NCBI GenBank assembly: GCA_019285755.1
Contig: CP079103.1
Location: 558,001 to 622,000, forward strand
DNA: 64,000 nucleotides
Origin: Chitinophaga sp. E66
GTDB lineage: Bacteria; Bacteroidota; Bacteroidia; Chitinophagales; Chitinophagaceae
Direction of reading: 5' to 3'
The notes under the pieces were generated by a model. The model was not told where the DNA came from. It was given only the letters and a program-made list of their open reading frames with translations, and did no database searches. A program made the translations under genes and the position numbers. Shown here piece by piece: positions 7,756-18,500 of the stretch (its first letter is position 1; every line of letters begins with the position of its first letter).

Positions 7756-10094
7756 TTATTGCTTCTTAGACATAGCAAAGTCGCGCAGGTAACCGCATTC
7801 CTTTGCAATTTCCTGGTAAAACCGGGTATTCCGGTAATTGTTGTGTAATTCCGGGAAGTGTGGGTTCTTGTCGATCGCCTGGAGGTACCATTCCATGTTT
7901 TCTGAATAAGGCAGGTGCTTCTGGGCACATCGGGCGGCAAGGAACAGCGCTTTTGCCTTGAATTCCGGGTCGTTTGATGCATCAGCGGCTTTTTTATAAT
8001 ATTCCTCAGCGCGGTAGCAGCCGAAATATTCCTTCAGCCAGGGTGTTTTATCGTCTTCCGGAGACCACCAGTCAGTACTGGGGCGATAATCTACCGCCAG
8101 ATGGTAAGCGGCGCCGTAATAGGAGAAGCTGAATAATCCGTTGGCATATTCGAAGTATGTTTCCGGGCTCACCTTTGATTTCTTCATTTCTTTTTCCAGC
8201 GACGCCATTTTCTCGGCAAACTGCAATTCGGTAATAGGAGCGCTCATCGAATCTGCGTATTCATAACCGTAATCCTGCAGTTGAGGTCGGAGCGCCTTTT
8301 CCGTTTTGCGGGTGCTGCCACTGCGCTTAAACCATTCTACCGCTTCAGGGAACTGGTGATGGCGCACATAACTGATAGCGATCGCTTCGCCGAGCGCTTG
8401 CTGGTCGAGCTGAAGGCTTTGGTACAGATATGCCTCATAGGGCGACTGGTTACGCGCTTTCCTGCCGTTGTACAGTGCGATCATGGAACCGGTGGGCATG
8501 CTGTCGCAAATGAAGCTTTTGGCAGATACGTAATACCAATAATACTGATATCCCTTTACCCGGTCACGTGTGGAAATGGCCAGGGCCTGGCGGACGGGAT
8601 CGCCTTGTCTGGCGTATCGCGGCGCTACGAGGAAGTCCATCAGATTGCGGTATAGTCTGGCGTAGAAATCGCCGTCCAGTGATTCGGGTGCGGGATCGTA
8701 CCAGTATTCGCGATCGTTGCTTTTAGGGAGTTTGGTATCAAGCCAGCGAAGAGAAGGTAGGAGGGCCTGTTCGAAAGGAGCATCTATTTTCGGTTGCTCC
8801 GCGATGGTCAGTAACAGCTTCACTACTTCAAACTGATCCTTTACCGCAGGCCTCGCCGGCAGGCTTTGCGCGGTGGCAAGACTTGCGCGGGCGGCTTTAT
8901 AATCATGTATGATGTATGAGAGATAAGCGCTGGCTATGTGGAACAATGCCGGTTCCTTCACTTTGCCTTCTTTCGCGAATTGATTGGCCAGGTCCCGGAC
9001 GTTTTCCACTTTTTCAGGACCATACTCGGATGAGGACATCCAGTAATTGTCAAACTGGCCGCTTTCTTTGCCCAATGCCAGTGTCAGGTAGTTCTCCTCC
9101 AGCTTCGCGATCTCCCGGCTGAGGAGTACTTCCAGCAGCGGGTGCTTCGGGTCGAGGGCGTAAGTTTGTTCCAGTCCCTGCGGGTGGTAGCCGGACTCGC
9201 GCATGGCGTAGATGGCGGTGACCGTAGCCTTCTCATATGGGGATTTGCAGAGCTGCAGTACGCTGTTTTCATAAACGCCTGTCCATTTCATATTCAGGAA
9301 AGCGAGCTTTCGCTGGCTGGGCACTTTATCGAATATCTGAGAAAAGAGATAGGCGCTTTGCGCTTTCCTCCCTGTTCGCATCAACGCACCCGCTTTCAAT
9401 GCCAGTGTACGAAAATGGATCAGCGATTCGCTTTTCAGGGGCTGCCAGTGAATCATAATATTGCAACGCCTGGCTGTAGTTGTTCGCGTAGTGCGACATT
9501 CTCACCGACTGGAACGCATACCGCTCGCGGATCTGCGGTTTTGGGCCGCACGATAGAGCTGCATCCCGTTTTTGGCAAGGCGTAGCATAGTGACGGAGTC
9601 GCGTTTAGGCGTTTCCCATGCATCGCCGGCGGTGTGGGGTTCGCATTGTTTCGCATACATAAAATACCCCAGCGTTTCCCGGTCTTTCGTTTGCAGGAAA
9701 TATTTCGTCAACCCGTTTTTCTGCACGCTGTCGGGCAGCTGAAGCGGTTGATCTTTTTCGATATGATTGTACAACGCCGACATCTGCGGCCGGGAGTAAG
9801 TGTAGATGAATTCGGTCAGGTCTTCTTTCGACACTTTCCCTTCGAAGAAGGCCCCCATTCCTGCAGGTTCAATGTCTGTTCCGGTATTTCTGCGGCATAA
9901 TAATCGTTGAGCGCGGTGTAATAGAATGGCTCAAAGCCGGGCTTGTCCGGCAGGTTGGGGTTGAACATCGAGGTGTAGTAATCGTAGGGGTCGGGCTCCG
10001 GACCGCAGGACCACACATAGGCGGCGCCTGCCAGCGTCATGGCCAGTGCGCTACCCGAATAGACGGTAAATCGTTTCCAGTTCATGCAGGTCAT
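7756..10094 (-). CDS. Large exported protein with TPR-like helical repeats, unknown function (frameshifted)
   Basis: About 779 residues after joining three frames. ATG 10094 overlaps the upstream stop as ATGA, which suggests translational coupling. The N-terminal signal 'SALAMTLAGAAYVWSCG' looks like a lipoprotein lipobox. The rest is helical and rich in aromatic residues, with repeated TPR-like pieces such as 'PALFHIASAYLSYIIHDYKAARASLATAQS' and 'AKALFLAARCAQKHLPYSENMEWYLQAI'. Breaks occur near 9840 and 9470-9560. Such proteins are common in Chitinophaga and Flavobacteria, usually annotated hypothetical. Fourth and last gene of the minus-strand unit that starts at 11997; the function is not deducible. 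Confidence 0.75.
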
Positions 10095-11109
10095 ATTTTT
10101 AAGTATACCAGGTTCGAGATGATAAAAGATAATAACGGGCGCTCCGGGCTGCCGCTGCTCCGACAGTTGTCCGGCGGCTTTTTCAATACATCGGCCGGGC
10201 TATCCTCATGCCGGATGAGATCTCCCGGGTGCAGCCTCACGTTATCGATGGCGGTGTCTTTCACGACCGTCCAGGTAAAGTTGCCCGACTTGCGGAAGAT
10301 CGCCCCTTCCTCTAGCGGCATGTTCCGCGTGAGGCCGGCGTATTGGCCCTTTCGGAATAGCACGTCCCATTCAAAAAGCGGCAAAGCGAAATCCAGCGGC
10401 AGCGGGTATTTAATGATACGGTCGTTGCCGGTATATGCGCGTAAAGTTTTGAGGTCGATGATGGAGTTATGATCGCCGGGTTTGCGCAGGTCGCCCATAT
10501 TGTAGCACATGAGGAGCCCTTTGTCGGCGGGCGGCACCCGCTGCCGCCTGCGTACTTCACCTGGTGCAGGCGGATAGTGGCGGATAATTGGCGCTTTTGA
10601 AAGAAGGGTTCTTTGCGGAGGGCACGGAGAAAGTCGAAGTAGGCATCGCGGGAGGTGCGTGTCCAGTCGCAGTCGAGCTGGATTTCCGGGATACGCTCGG
10701 GCGCTATGTTCCGGCATACCTGTTCGAGTAGCGTGGCGGTCCGGCGGGCAATATCATTCGTCCAGCCGCTGTCTTTCCGTTGCCAGACTTCGTTCATGAT
10801 GAAGACGACTGGAATGATGAGGGCGCTGTCGGGCAGTGGGGCCCGGAGGTCGGCAATTGCGACCGGGACGGCGTTCCCTGCCTGCTGGTCGATATCGAAG
10901 CATTTTATATACAGCCGGGTAACGCCTAACGTTCGCATTGCATTGAATTCTGCGGGATTTGGGTCGTAGCGTTGCTTCCAGTGATAAAATGCGCGGTGCG
11001 TTTCCGGGGTTGATGGCAGGCAAGGCAGGCCATCAGCAGGGGCGCCCATATGTATCGGAGTATCGGCATGTAGTGCAAATATCGGAAAACAGCCATAGAT
11101 AAATATCAA
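10091..11109 (-). CDS. Exported protein of unknown function, possible TIM-barrel (frameshifted)
   Basis: About 339 residues. It starts with a signal-like MIFIYGCFPIFALHAD, then 'AFYHWKQRYDPN', 'LGVTRLYIKCFDID', 'ALIIPVVFIMNEVW', 'PERIPEIQLDCDWTRTSRDAYFDFLRAL' and 'LSATIRLHQVKYAG'. The alternating strand/helix pattern with 'QLDCDWT' recalls glycoside-hydrolase-type barrels, but I cannot name a family. A shift near 10540 joins it to 'VPPADKGLLMCYNMGDL...'. The stop TGA overlaps the next start as ATGA. A gene of this kind directly before a TPR-like lipoprotein gene recurs in Bacteroidota, which suggests the pair works together (inference). Confidence 0.7.
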
Positions 11110-11128
11110 TGGAATCAGGGATATATCT

Positions 11129-11483
11129 TCATAGGGTTGTCCAGGCGGAGTAGAGTTGAGCCACGCCGAAACGGGAAGGCATGGTGTGTATGAGTTGCGG
11201 AGGGTTGATGTTGAGTTGCCTGAAGCGTGTTTGCATTGAGCGGAAGCTGAGGGGGTAGGGGACCCAAGGGTTGGGCGTGCCGGTATCGTATTCTACGAAC
11301 AGGAAGCATCCTGCAGGCTGCATTCGTGTCATGGCGCGAAGAATGAATGCTGATTGGTCTTTGACGAAATGGAGTGCATTTGCCATGAGGATGCCATCGA
11401 GGGGCGGGAGGTTCCATGGTTGGGTAACGAAATCCAGTTGTCCGGGGAAGTTTGATTAGGCGCAGGGCTTCTTCCTTCGTCAT
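11129..11483 (-). pseudogene. Class I SAM-dependent methyltransferase lacking its SAM-binding core
   Basis: The start MTKEEALRLIK and the C-terminal part 'QLDFVTQPWNLPPLDGILMANALHFVKDQSAFILRAMTRMQPAGCFLFVEYDTG' through 'AQLYSAWTTL' are those of a small class I methyltransferase. The intervening block with the glycine-rich motif I (D-x-G-x-G-x-G) and the acidic motif II is absent: codon 11 is followed almost at once by the motif-IV side of the fold. An internal deletion of roughly 50-60 codons is inferred, plus a one-base shift near 11440. As it stands the product cannot bind SAM. It starts 2 bp after the stop of the lipoprotein gene 11486-11997. An assembly collapse is the alternative. Confidence 0.6.
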
Positions 11484-11485
11484 TG

Positions 11486-11997
11486 TTATTGTGGGTTAAT
11501 GGCGATGATGCGGTATCCTTCCGGGAGAGGAGCGAACCAGATGCGTCCGTCAGCGATCATGGCGCCCTGGGAATTACGAAATATGCGGTCGAGGCGGAGG
11601 AGTCGACGGCGGATTTGAGCGATGCGTCAAACACCTGGTGATATTGAGATTTGAAGTCGGCTGCGGAAGGATAAAGGCGTAGGGGGAAGCGGATCACGGC
11701 GGCGATGCTGTCTGGCTGGTCGTTCTGGACCCAGGATTTAAACCGTGCGAGGAAGCGTTTAAAATCGGCGGGGTCATTGAATCCGGCATTTTCCCAGGAG
11801 GTGGGGATGGAGCCGTCGTCGAAGATGGAGTCCTGCGCCTGGATCTGTGCGGTGGTGAGATCTACGGGCGGGGGCGGCGCCACGGGTACTAGTTCTTTGA
11901 CGTCTTCTACGATGGATGTGTCGGAAGCGTTGGTTTGGGCAGCCTGGTTGCAGGCGGCGAATGAGAAGAGGAGGGTTATGGGGAGGAGGTTTTTCAT
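11486..11997 (-). CDS. Small lipoprotein of unknown function (frameshifted)
   Basis: MKNLLPITLLFSFAACNQ shows a lipobox (SFAAC) at residue 16. The mature part has a Pro/Asp-rich linker (VPVAPPPPVDLT) and a helical domain 'DPADFKRFLARFKSWVQNDQPDSIAAVIRFPLRLY' that resembles small Bacteroidota proteins with a DUF4878/SnoaL-like, cystatin-type look. A shift at about 11570 (TCCCAGGGCG) restores the end 'VIPQGAMIADGRIWFAPLPEGYRIIAINPQ', typical of that fold's last strands. About 170 residues. First gene of a four-gene minus-strand unit, divergent from tRNA-Asp. Confidence 0.7.
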
Positions 11998-12060
11998 ATG
12001 TCACGGATTGAGCGTGAATGAATTTACCCAATTCCTGCCGAAAAAAAATTCAGTAAAAGA

Positions 12061-12093
12061 TTTGCGATTGTGGGAATTTTGTTCTTATCTTTG
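12061..12093 (+). promoter_or_regulatory. Bacteroidota-type promoter for tRNA-Asp
   Basis: TTTG (12061-12064), a 21-bp spacer and TATCTTTG (12086-12093, exact TAnnTTTG), 41 bp before the mature tRNA 5' end. This is the standard Bacteroidota -33/-7 arrangement. Confidence 0.75.
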
Positions 12094-12134
12094 CAATCCC
12101 AAAACGGAACAGCCTACGGGCTTTTTGTAGGGAA

Positions 12135-12208
12135 GGATCGGTAGTTCAGTCGGTTAGAATGCCGCCCTGTCACGGCGGAGGTCGCGGGTTCGAGTCCCGT
12201 CCGGTCCG
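12135..12208 (+). tRNA. tRNA-Asp (GTC)
   Basis: A complete cloverleaf of 74 nt without encoded CCA. The acceptor stem GGATCGG / CCGGTCC has seven pairs including one T-G, with discriminator G. Anticodon stem CCGCC / GGCGG, loop CTGTCAC with anticodon GTC at 12169-12171, T-arm with GGTTCGAGTCC. A terminator and the left copy of a 63-bp direct repeat follow directly, so the 3' end of this tRNA is a plausible integration target. Confidence 0.95.
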
Positions 12209-12219
12209 CTCGATTTAGA

Positions 12220-12282
12220 AGAGACCCGCGCTTAGCGCGGGTTTTCTGTTTTTAGTCGAGTATTTAGTCGAGTCAGATTGCT
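12220..12282. repeat. 63-bp direct repeat, left copy (possible attL)
   Basis: Matches 20133-20195 at 61 of 63 positions (mismatches at 12234 and 12275). It includes a terminator hairpin CCCGCGC-TTA-GCGCGGG plus T-rich tail, and two tandem TTTAGTCGAGT units (12250-12273). It begins 12 bp after tRNA-Asp and ends exactly where the insertion sequence begins. Reading it as an attachment site is inference. Confidence 0.75.
12225..12253 (+). terminator. Terminator of tRNA-Asp
   Basis: 7-bp GC stem CCCGCGC / GCGCGGG with loop TTA, then TTTTCTGTTTTT, 17 bp after the tRNA 3' end. Confidence 0.8.
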
Positions 12283-12313
12283 GGATCAAGTCAAATTCCT
12301 GGGGATTCTAAGT

Positions 12314-13162
12314 TTAGGCATACAACTTCGCCAGCCTGAATAGGAAGAATTGAATATCTCTCACCCCTCTCATGCTATTCCTAAACGCTTTGACCTTCGC
12401 ATTGAATGATTCAGCGGCCGCATTGGTTGCTCTATTATTGAAGAAGTTAAGTATGCCCAGATAATGGTTCTTTATCGTCCTGGCAAGGGTTCTGAAGGAC
12501 GCAAGTCCCGCTTCTTCCACGTCATTATACCATAAAGCCAGCTTCTTAAATGCCTGCTCTTTACAGGTAGACACCCGGTAGACCTCTCCCAGCCGCAAAG
12601 ACAACTGATACGCCTTTTGAATAACGGGGTAGCGGCTAAAAAGAAGTTCGCCTCTCTGTTGTTGCTCTCTGGTCCAGAGCCGATGGTGTTTGAAAAGCAA
12701 ATACCGGCTGCGAGCCAGCAACTGTTTAAGTGTGTCCCCATTAGGCAAAACCTCTGGATGGTAAGCCTGTTGTAGTTTACGAGCCTGCTCGTAGGCCAGG
12801 TTCTCCTGCTCGAGTGCTTCCCACCGGTAATGGATCCGGGTCTCCTGTACAGCATCAAACGCCAGTTGCTGCACATGGAAACGATCGGTTACACGATGGG
12901 CGTTAGGGAAACATCTTTTGACGGCCAGATTCAAACTGCCGGACATATCCAGCGTCACCTCCTGCACAGTATTACGGACGCGTTTAGGTATCTTCTTCAA
13001 GATATCTACCAGGTAATCAGCCTGAGTCCCCTTTATCATCGCTACGATAGAACCTTTGCGACCTTTAGCCAGCTTATTGGTCACAATCGTATACAACTCT
13101 CCGCTGGAGAAGGCTGTCTCATCAATGCTCAAATAAGGGCTGATATTCTGCTCAAATAGCAT
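12314..13162 (-). CDS. ISAon1-family DDE transposase (start may be further upstream)
   Basis: 282 residues from the first Met. The DDE/RNase H core is visible: 'LSIDETAFSSGELYTIVTN' (first Asp), 'VTLDMSGSLNLAVKRCFPNAHRVTDRFHVQQLAFDAV' (second Asp and the DRFH motif), and 'NNRATNAAAESFNAKVKAFRNSMRGVRDIQFFLFRLAKLY' (catalytic Glu and C-terminal motif) as in ISL3/ISAon1-like enzymes. The same frame stays open upstream to 13306 and encodes further family-like residues 'VQLGQLFHVDGKQLQQQYKH' but has no ATG, so translation probably begins there from an unusual start. It cuts and joins the ends of its own element. Confidence 0.88.
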   Translation of the reverse strand: MLFEQNISPYLSIDETAFSSGELYTIVTNKLAKGRKGSIVAMIKGTQADYLVDILKKIPKRVRNTVQEVTLDMSGSLNLAVKRCFPNAHRVTDRFHVQQLAFDAVQETRIHYRWEALEQENLAYEQARKLQQAYHPEVLPNGDTLKQLLARSRYLLFKHHRLWTREQQQRGELLFSRYPVIQKAYQLSLRLGEVYRVSTCKEQAFKKLALWYNDVEEAGLASFRTLARTIKNHYLGILNFFNNRATNAAAESFNAKVKAFRNSMRGVRDIQFFLFRLAKLYA

Positions 13163-13306
13163 CCAGTGCTCAGCATGTTCCTTCTGTTCCCAAACAGGAA
13201 AGTCGCTAAGATGGTGCTTGTATTGTTGTTGGAGCTGTTTACCGTCAACGTGGAAAAGCTGTCCCAGCTGGACCGGGCTAATGGGACTGTTATCTAAATG
13301 CCTTCT

Positions 13307-13642
13307 TTAAAAAAGACCGAACTCTTGGGTAATTCGAGTTCCGTCGGCGACCAGATTCCAGTCTCTACTGATGATTTGACCAGTTTCTACAATCTCCCAG
13401 CGCCGCCGTTTGATGACAAGGGTCACCTTTTGGCCCCGGATAGGAAAATCCTGCACCCTGATCTCGTCAAGCAGGCCCTTAGAATGCAGTTTGACATCTT
13501 TGTATTCCTCTGGGGCCTCGTTGCGTTCTTCCAGATAAATATGAAGCCCATTGGGCGATTGAGTAGTTTTGATCAGGTCAAAATATTCGAGTATGCCGGC
13601 CGGCAGTAGAAGTTCGATGAGTTGTTTATAAGTCTGGTCCAC
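13307..13642 (-). CDS. ISAon1-family transposase N-region protein
   Basis: 111 residues: 'YKQLIELLLPAGILEYFDLI', 'EYKDVKLHSKGLLDEIRVQDFPIRGQKVTLVIKRRRWEI', the DNA-binding N-region that accompanies ISAon1 transposases as a separate ORF. It ends at TTT TTT TAA; one extra T would extend it by 'LKKAFR', the usual family ending, so either the T-run is miscalled or the ORF is slightly shortened. The transposase frame continues directly after this stop in the same phase. Confidence 0.8.
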   Translation of the reverse strand: MDQTYKQLIELLLPAGILEYFDLIKTTQSPNGLHIYLEERNEAPEEYKDVKLHSKGLLDEIRVQDFPIRGQKVTLVIKRRRWEIVETGQIISRDWNLVADGTRITQEFGLF

Positions 13643-13826
13643 GGAAATCTTTCAATATAGCATGTAAAACAACGACTTTTAATACTTCCCCAACTTTTCA
13701 ACTTGATCCTTAACTTTATAATTCAGCCCGTGGTGAGGGCTGACAGTTATAATGAACAGTGCTTAATCTATGATTTAAAGATGATCTCAAGACCTCAGCC
13801 AGGAAAGGCTTTTGTGTATTTGATTA

Positions 13827-15470
13827 TTATTCATCTTCTCTCTTGAGAACATGATTGAGCATAAGATCGTCCCGGTCAAGTTGCTGCTCCAGTTTTCTGA
13901 TGGATTGGTAATTATATCGGCTGTCTTTATGAAGCTTGATCAGTAATTCACGCCGGAACTTGCTGATTTCCAGTTGTGCCATCAGTATGGGTGCTATGGG
14001 CACCGCCAGCCAGGGAACTTCATCCAGGTATGCGGGCTGCAGATTTCGGTCGGTTTTTTTTTTGTTGCAGTTGAACGAGCGCAGCTTCGTACGAAGCCTT
14101 GATCTGTCGCTTAACATCGTCTTCCATGGGGACCGGAATTTCATGCTCTATAAAATGCAGTGTGTTTTGCAACACGAGCAATTGCAACTCCAATTCTTCT
14201 TTTTCGGCCTGTAAGTTGGGCTTTAGGGCCAGTATCCGTATCATGAGCGGAAGAGACATGCCCTGGATGACCAACGTAACAAAAATAACCACGAATGTCA
14301 GGAACAGGATCAAGGCGCGGTGAGGAAAGGGCGCGCCGCTGTTCAATGTCAACGGCAAAGCCAGCGCGGTGGCCATGGATACGATGCCCCTGGTGCCCGT
14401 CCATCCCACAATCAATACGTTTCTCCATGTCGTCTTCATTTCATCCTGCATCTCCTGCGAGCCGGCGGTTTTGGCGTCGCCCCAGAACAATTTGTGCGAA
14501 TATGCCGTAGCGAAAACCCATGCCACGCGAACGATAATTACCACCAGGCTAACCAAAAGCCCATAAGCCAGCAGCATCAGCAGCGGATACTTCCCCAGTT
14601 CCTTTAGTGCATCCGGCAATTGTTGGCCGATCAATAAAAATATAAATCCATTCAGTAAATAAATCAAAGTATCCCAAACGGATCTCGACCGCATCCTTGT
14701 CTGGTAAGAAAATATCTTCGGCGAACGCCACGCGATGAATAAACCGGTACATACCACTGCCAGCACCCCAGACACATGCAGCCTTTCTGCCAGGATGTAG
14801 GAAATGAAAGGCGTCAGCAAGGTAAGACTGGTGCTCGTGATGGAGTTGTGGGTGATCTTTTGTGCATCCACACAAAAATGTAACCGGTAGCGACACCGCA
14901 CAAAATTCCTCCGCAAACAAGTATGGAGAACTGCAGGCCGGCCTGCCAGAGCGCGAAAGTACCGGTGTTCACAGCTATCAATGCAAAACGGTAGCCAATA
15001 AGGGCGCTCGCATCATTGACCAGGCTCTCGCCTTCAATGATGGTCACCACTCTTTATTAAGCCCCAGCCCTTTGGTAATTCCGGTAGCAGCCACTGCATC
15101 GGGCGGGGATACGATGGCGCCCAGTACGAACGCTAAGGGCCAGCTGAACCCCGGAATAAAATAGTAAGCCGTTAGCGCCACGGTAATCGTCGTGAAAAAA
15201 CCAGCGCGATGGCCAGCGTGGAGATGGGCAGCATGTCTTTCCTGAAGTCGTGCCACGACGTTCGGGAAGCCGCATCGAACAGCAAAGGCGGGAGGAAGAG
15301 GAGGAAAACCACGTCCGGGTCCAGGATGAGGATGGGGAATTGAGGTATCAAACCGAACAATGCACCGGTCATCACCAAAAGGATAGGGAATGGAAATTTT
15401 ACCTTCCCTCAAGAACGGACAAAGCAACTAAAACAACCAATGTAAGGATGACCGCATCAAATTGTTGCAT
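13827..15470 (-). CDS. Na+/H+ antiporter, NhaP/CPA1 family (frameshifted)
   Basis: About 547 residues from ATG 15470 (MQQFDAVILTLVVLVALSVLEG). Many membrane helices. The key motifs are 'GAIVSPPDAVAATGI' and 'IIEGESLVNDASALI' (ion-binding Asp residues), and the late helix 'GWTGTRGIVSMATALALPL'. The C-terminal cytosolic tail, about 150 residues, is helical ('KFRRELLIKLHKDSRYNYQSIRKLEQQLDRDD'). It exchanges cytosolic Na+ for H+ at the inner membrane. Breaks lie near 15410, 15190, 15050, 14870 and at a run of nine T's near 14056. It lies inside the 63-bp-repeat-bounded segment. Confidence 0.9.
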
Positions 15471-15564
15471 CAGGGGAAAAGGTAGGCTAATTAAGCGACC
15501 TGCAACGTATTTAAAAATACCTTACATAAGCCGGGGTGGGGGCTGTAGACTATGTATATAATCA

Positions 15565-18500
15565 TTACATACTTTTCAGGTAGATGCTGAATTTGCTGCC
15601 CATTCCGGGCGTACTTTCCACCCGCAGGTTTCCTCCCGCGGCGTGTATGATCTTGTTGGCCGGTACAAGCCTACGCCATGGCCTTCCACCTGCATGTTCA
15701 ACCGCCCGTAAATAGTGAATAATTTCCGTATACCGTCTGGTGAGATACCGATCCCGTTGTCTTCAACGCTCAATACAATATATTTCCCTTCCTGGCGGGT
15801 ATGGATGTGCACCCTTGGTTGTTCGCGGCTGGCGAATTTCATCGCATTAGAAATCAGGTTGTATAATATGCTCCGGATATTTTTGGGCGAAAAGTAAACC
15901 GATTTCACTTCCAGGCGCGTTGTGATAATGGCATTGGACGCCTTTATCTTTTCTCAAGGCTCCACTCGATATTGCTAAGCACTTCCCCGATGTCTACCGC
16001 TTCCATATCCGTCATGTTGTTTTCCAGTTTGGCGATAGCGGCAATGTTGTTGATCAGCATCCTGAATTTTTTTATGGAAGAATTGATGATGGACAAAAAC
16101 TGGGTCAGTTCGGTGTTGCTGTTATCTACCAGGTTCATCAGGGCAATACTGGTTTCTATGCTGCTCAGGGGATCGAGGAGATCATGGGAAGCCATATGGA
16201 TGAAGTGGTCCAGGTCGGCATTGATCCGCAACAGGCTTTCGTTTTTTCATCCAGCTCGATCTTTGCATGTTTTAGTGCGGAAATATCATTATAGGAAACG
16301 ACCACTCCCTTTCGCCTGTTTTCCGCCTGCTGGATATATGGCACGATCACCATTTGGTACCAATGGCCATCGCTGGTCTCTATTTCCCGCGTAATTTCCA
16401 CCCCGTCTTGTTGAACGCTTTTCACGTCTTTTACCAGGCTATCCGTTTTAATATTGGTCGAAATATGGCCGATCGGCCGCCCGATGTCCGTTTCCTGCAG
16501 ATTGATCAGTTTTACGGTTGCGGGCGAGAATTTCATTACGCGCAATTGCTCGTCAAGAAAAATCTGGCCGTTGATATTGCTACTGAAATAATTGTTCAGG
16601 TCGTCGTTTATTTCCAGCAACTGTTTATTCTTCAATTGGTAGTCTGCGTTAATCGTATGCAGCTCTTCGTTGACGGACTGCATTTCCTCATTGGTGCTTT
16701 GCATTTCCTCGTTAGACGAAATCAGTTCTTCGTGGAAGGATTGCATATTCTCATTATATGCGTCTATTCTCTCATAAGCGGCGGAAAGTTCCTCTTTCAC
16801 TGCTTTCAATTCCTGTTCGAGGCTGGAAACGTATTTGATGTTGTAGGTACGTTCGTCGAATGCCTCGTAAGCAGGAGCATTGGTACCTGGCCCGGTATCT
16901 TCTTTCAGTATGACCAGGAATGTGGCCGGCATACCGGCTTGCGCGGTATCGGGCTGATGGTGAGATTGACCGTGATAGCGGTTCCGTTTGTTTGGGGGAA
17001 TACGGCTGACGCCGGCTTGCTGTTGCGTTGCAGACACCTGGCTTATCAGGGTATTGAAAGCCAGGGCGAGTTGAGATGGAAACAGCTCCAGCAGATTCGT
17101 ATTGAAGTTTTGTTGCAGCAGGTACCGGGAAGTATCTCCGTATGATTTGATTACCTGGTAGTTTTCATTGATGCTAATGGCCAGGCAATTCAGTTCCCCA
17201 GCCAGCACCTCGTTCACGCTTTCCGCCATATCGTTTCCCCTGTTTCTGCCTGTATTGTCCCGGTATGAGCGGGCGCAAAGGTGCTTTGCGATTCGGGGAG
17301 CGAAAACGCATCGAAGTTGATGATCCGCTTTTTGCTGATGTTTTTATACAGTCTCCATTTTTGCTGATCACTTCCAGGTTGTCGATAATGGATGCGGGAG
17401 TTTCGCTGGCGCCCAGGAAGAGGTAGCCGTTGAACTTCAGGCCAAAAAGCAGCATGGAGAACACTTTCTTCTGCAGGAGGGGTGTCATATAGATCAGCAG
17501 GTTCCTGCAACTGATGAAGTGCATGTTGCAATAGGGAGGATTCCTGGCCAGATCGTGCTGGGCGAATATGACCATTTGGCGGATAGCGGGAATGATCCTG
17601 TAGTTTTCCTGCTCTTTAATAAAATACTGGTGGAGTATTTCAGCCGGGATATCTTTTACACTATCCCTGTGATACAATCCTTTGCCGGCATATAATAAGG
17701 CCGCACTGTCCAGATCCGTCGCAAAGATCTTTACCGGCACATCTTTATAGGGCCCGGTCAGTTTTTCTTGACCAGGATCGCCAGGAATATACTTCTTCGC
17801 CGGTGGCGCATCCCGCGATCCATAATTTTAGTTCTTCGCCCGGCTCCAATTTTGCCAGGAGGTCGGGCAGGATGCTGTTCCCGATGATGTCAAACGCTTC
17901 CCGGTCCCTGAAAAAGGCGGTTACGCTGATCAGGAAGTCTTTTGCCAGGGCTGATACCTCCGGAGGGTTGGCGCGCAGGAAGTTATAGTAATCTTCGAGT
18001 GAGTTCAGATTGGCGGATGCGGCTCTGCGTTTGGTGCGCCGGAGCAGGGTGTTGAGCTTGTAGTCTGAAAAGTCGAGCGGCAGCCGTTCTTTTATGAAAT
18101 CGACAATGGTGACGATCATATTTTCATTTTCCCGGATTCCGGCCTCTTCTTCCCGTTGATGCAGCACGTAGTTTTCGATCACTTCGGGCATGGCGGAGGG
18201 CTCTAATATATAATCAACCGCTTCCGTAGCAATGGCGGCCGACGGCATTCCGGGGAATTTTGAGGTGGCGGGGTCCCTGGCAATCACCAAACCGCCTTCG
18301 TGCTTAACAGCAATAATCCTTCCGACCCATCGGCCCCGAGGCCCGATAAAACAACCGCAATCGCTTTAGGGCCATGGCTCACGGCCAATGAACCGAAGAA
18401 TGTATTGATCGTGAGATGCGGCGCTTTCTCATTTTCCTTGGCCGTCAGGTAAAGCCGTGAATTGCGAATGGTCATGAACTTGTCATTCGGAATCAGGTAA

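Larger units (their letters stand above)
12283..13709 (-). mobile_element. ISAon1-type insertion sequence, 1427 bp
   Basis: Two minus-strand ORFs (N-region protein and DDE transposase) lie between imperfect terminal inverted repeats. The left end starts GGATCAAGT at 12283 and the right end, read inward on the other strand, starts GGATCAAGT at 13709; 9 of 9 outer positions match, and TGGGGA recurs at positions 18-23 of both ends. No obvious target duplication is seen. The left end abuts the direct repeat at base 12282. Confidence 0.85.

Noticed and set aside
13295-13320. Programmed ribosomal frameshift in the IS at the T-run
   Set aside because: Neither a -1 nor a +1 slip leads into the transposase frame; both meet stops quickly. 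A miscalled base is simpler.
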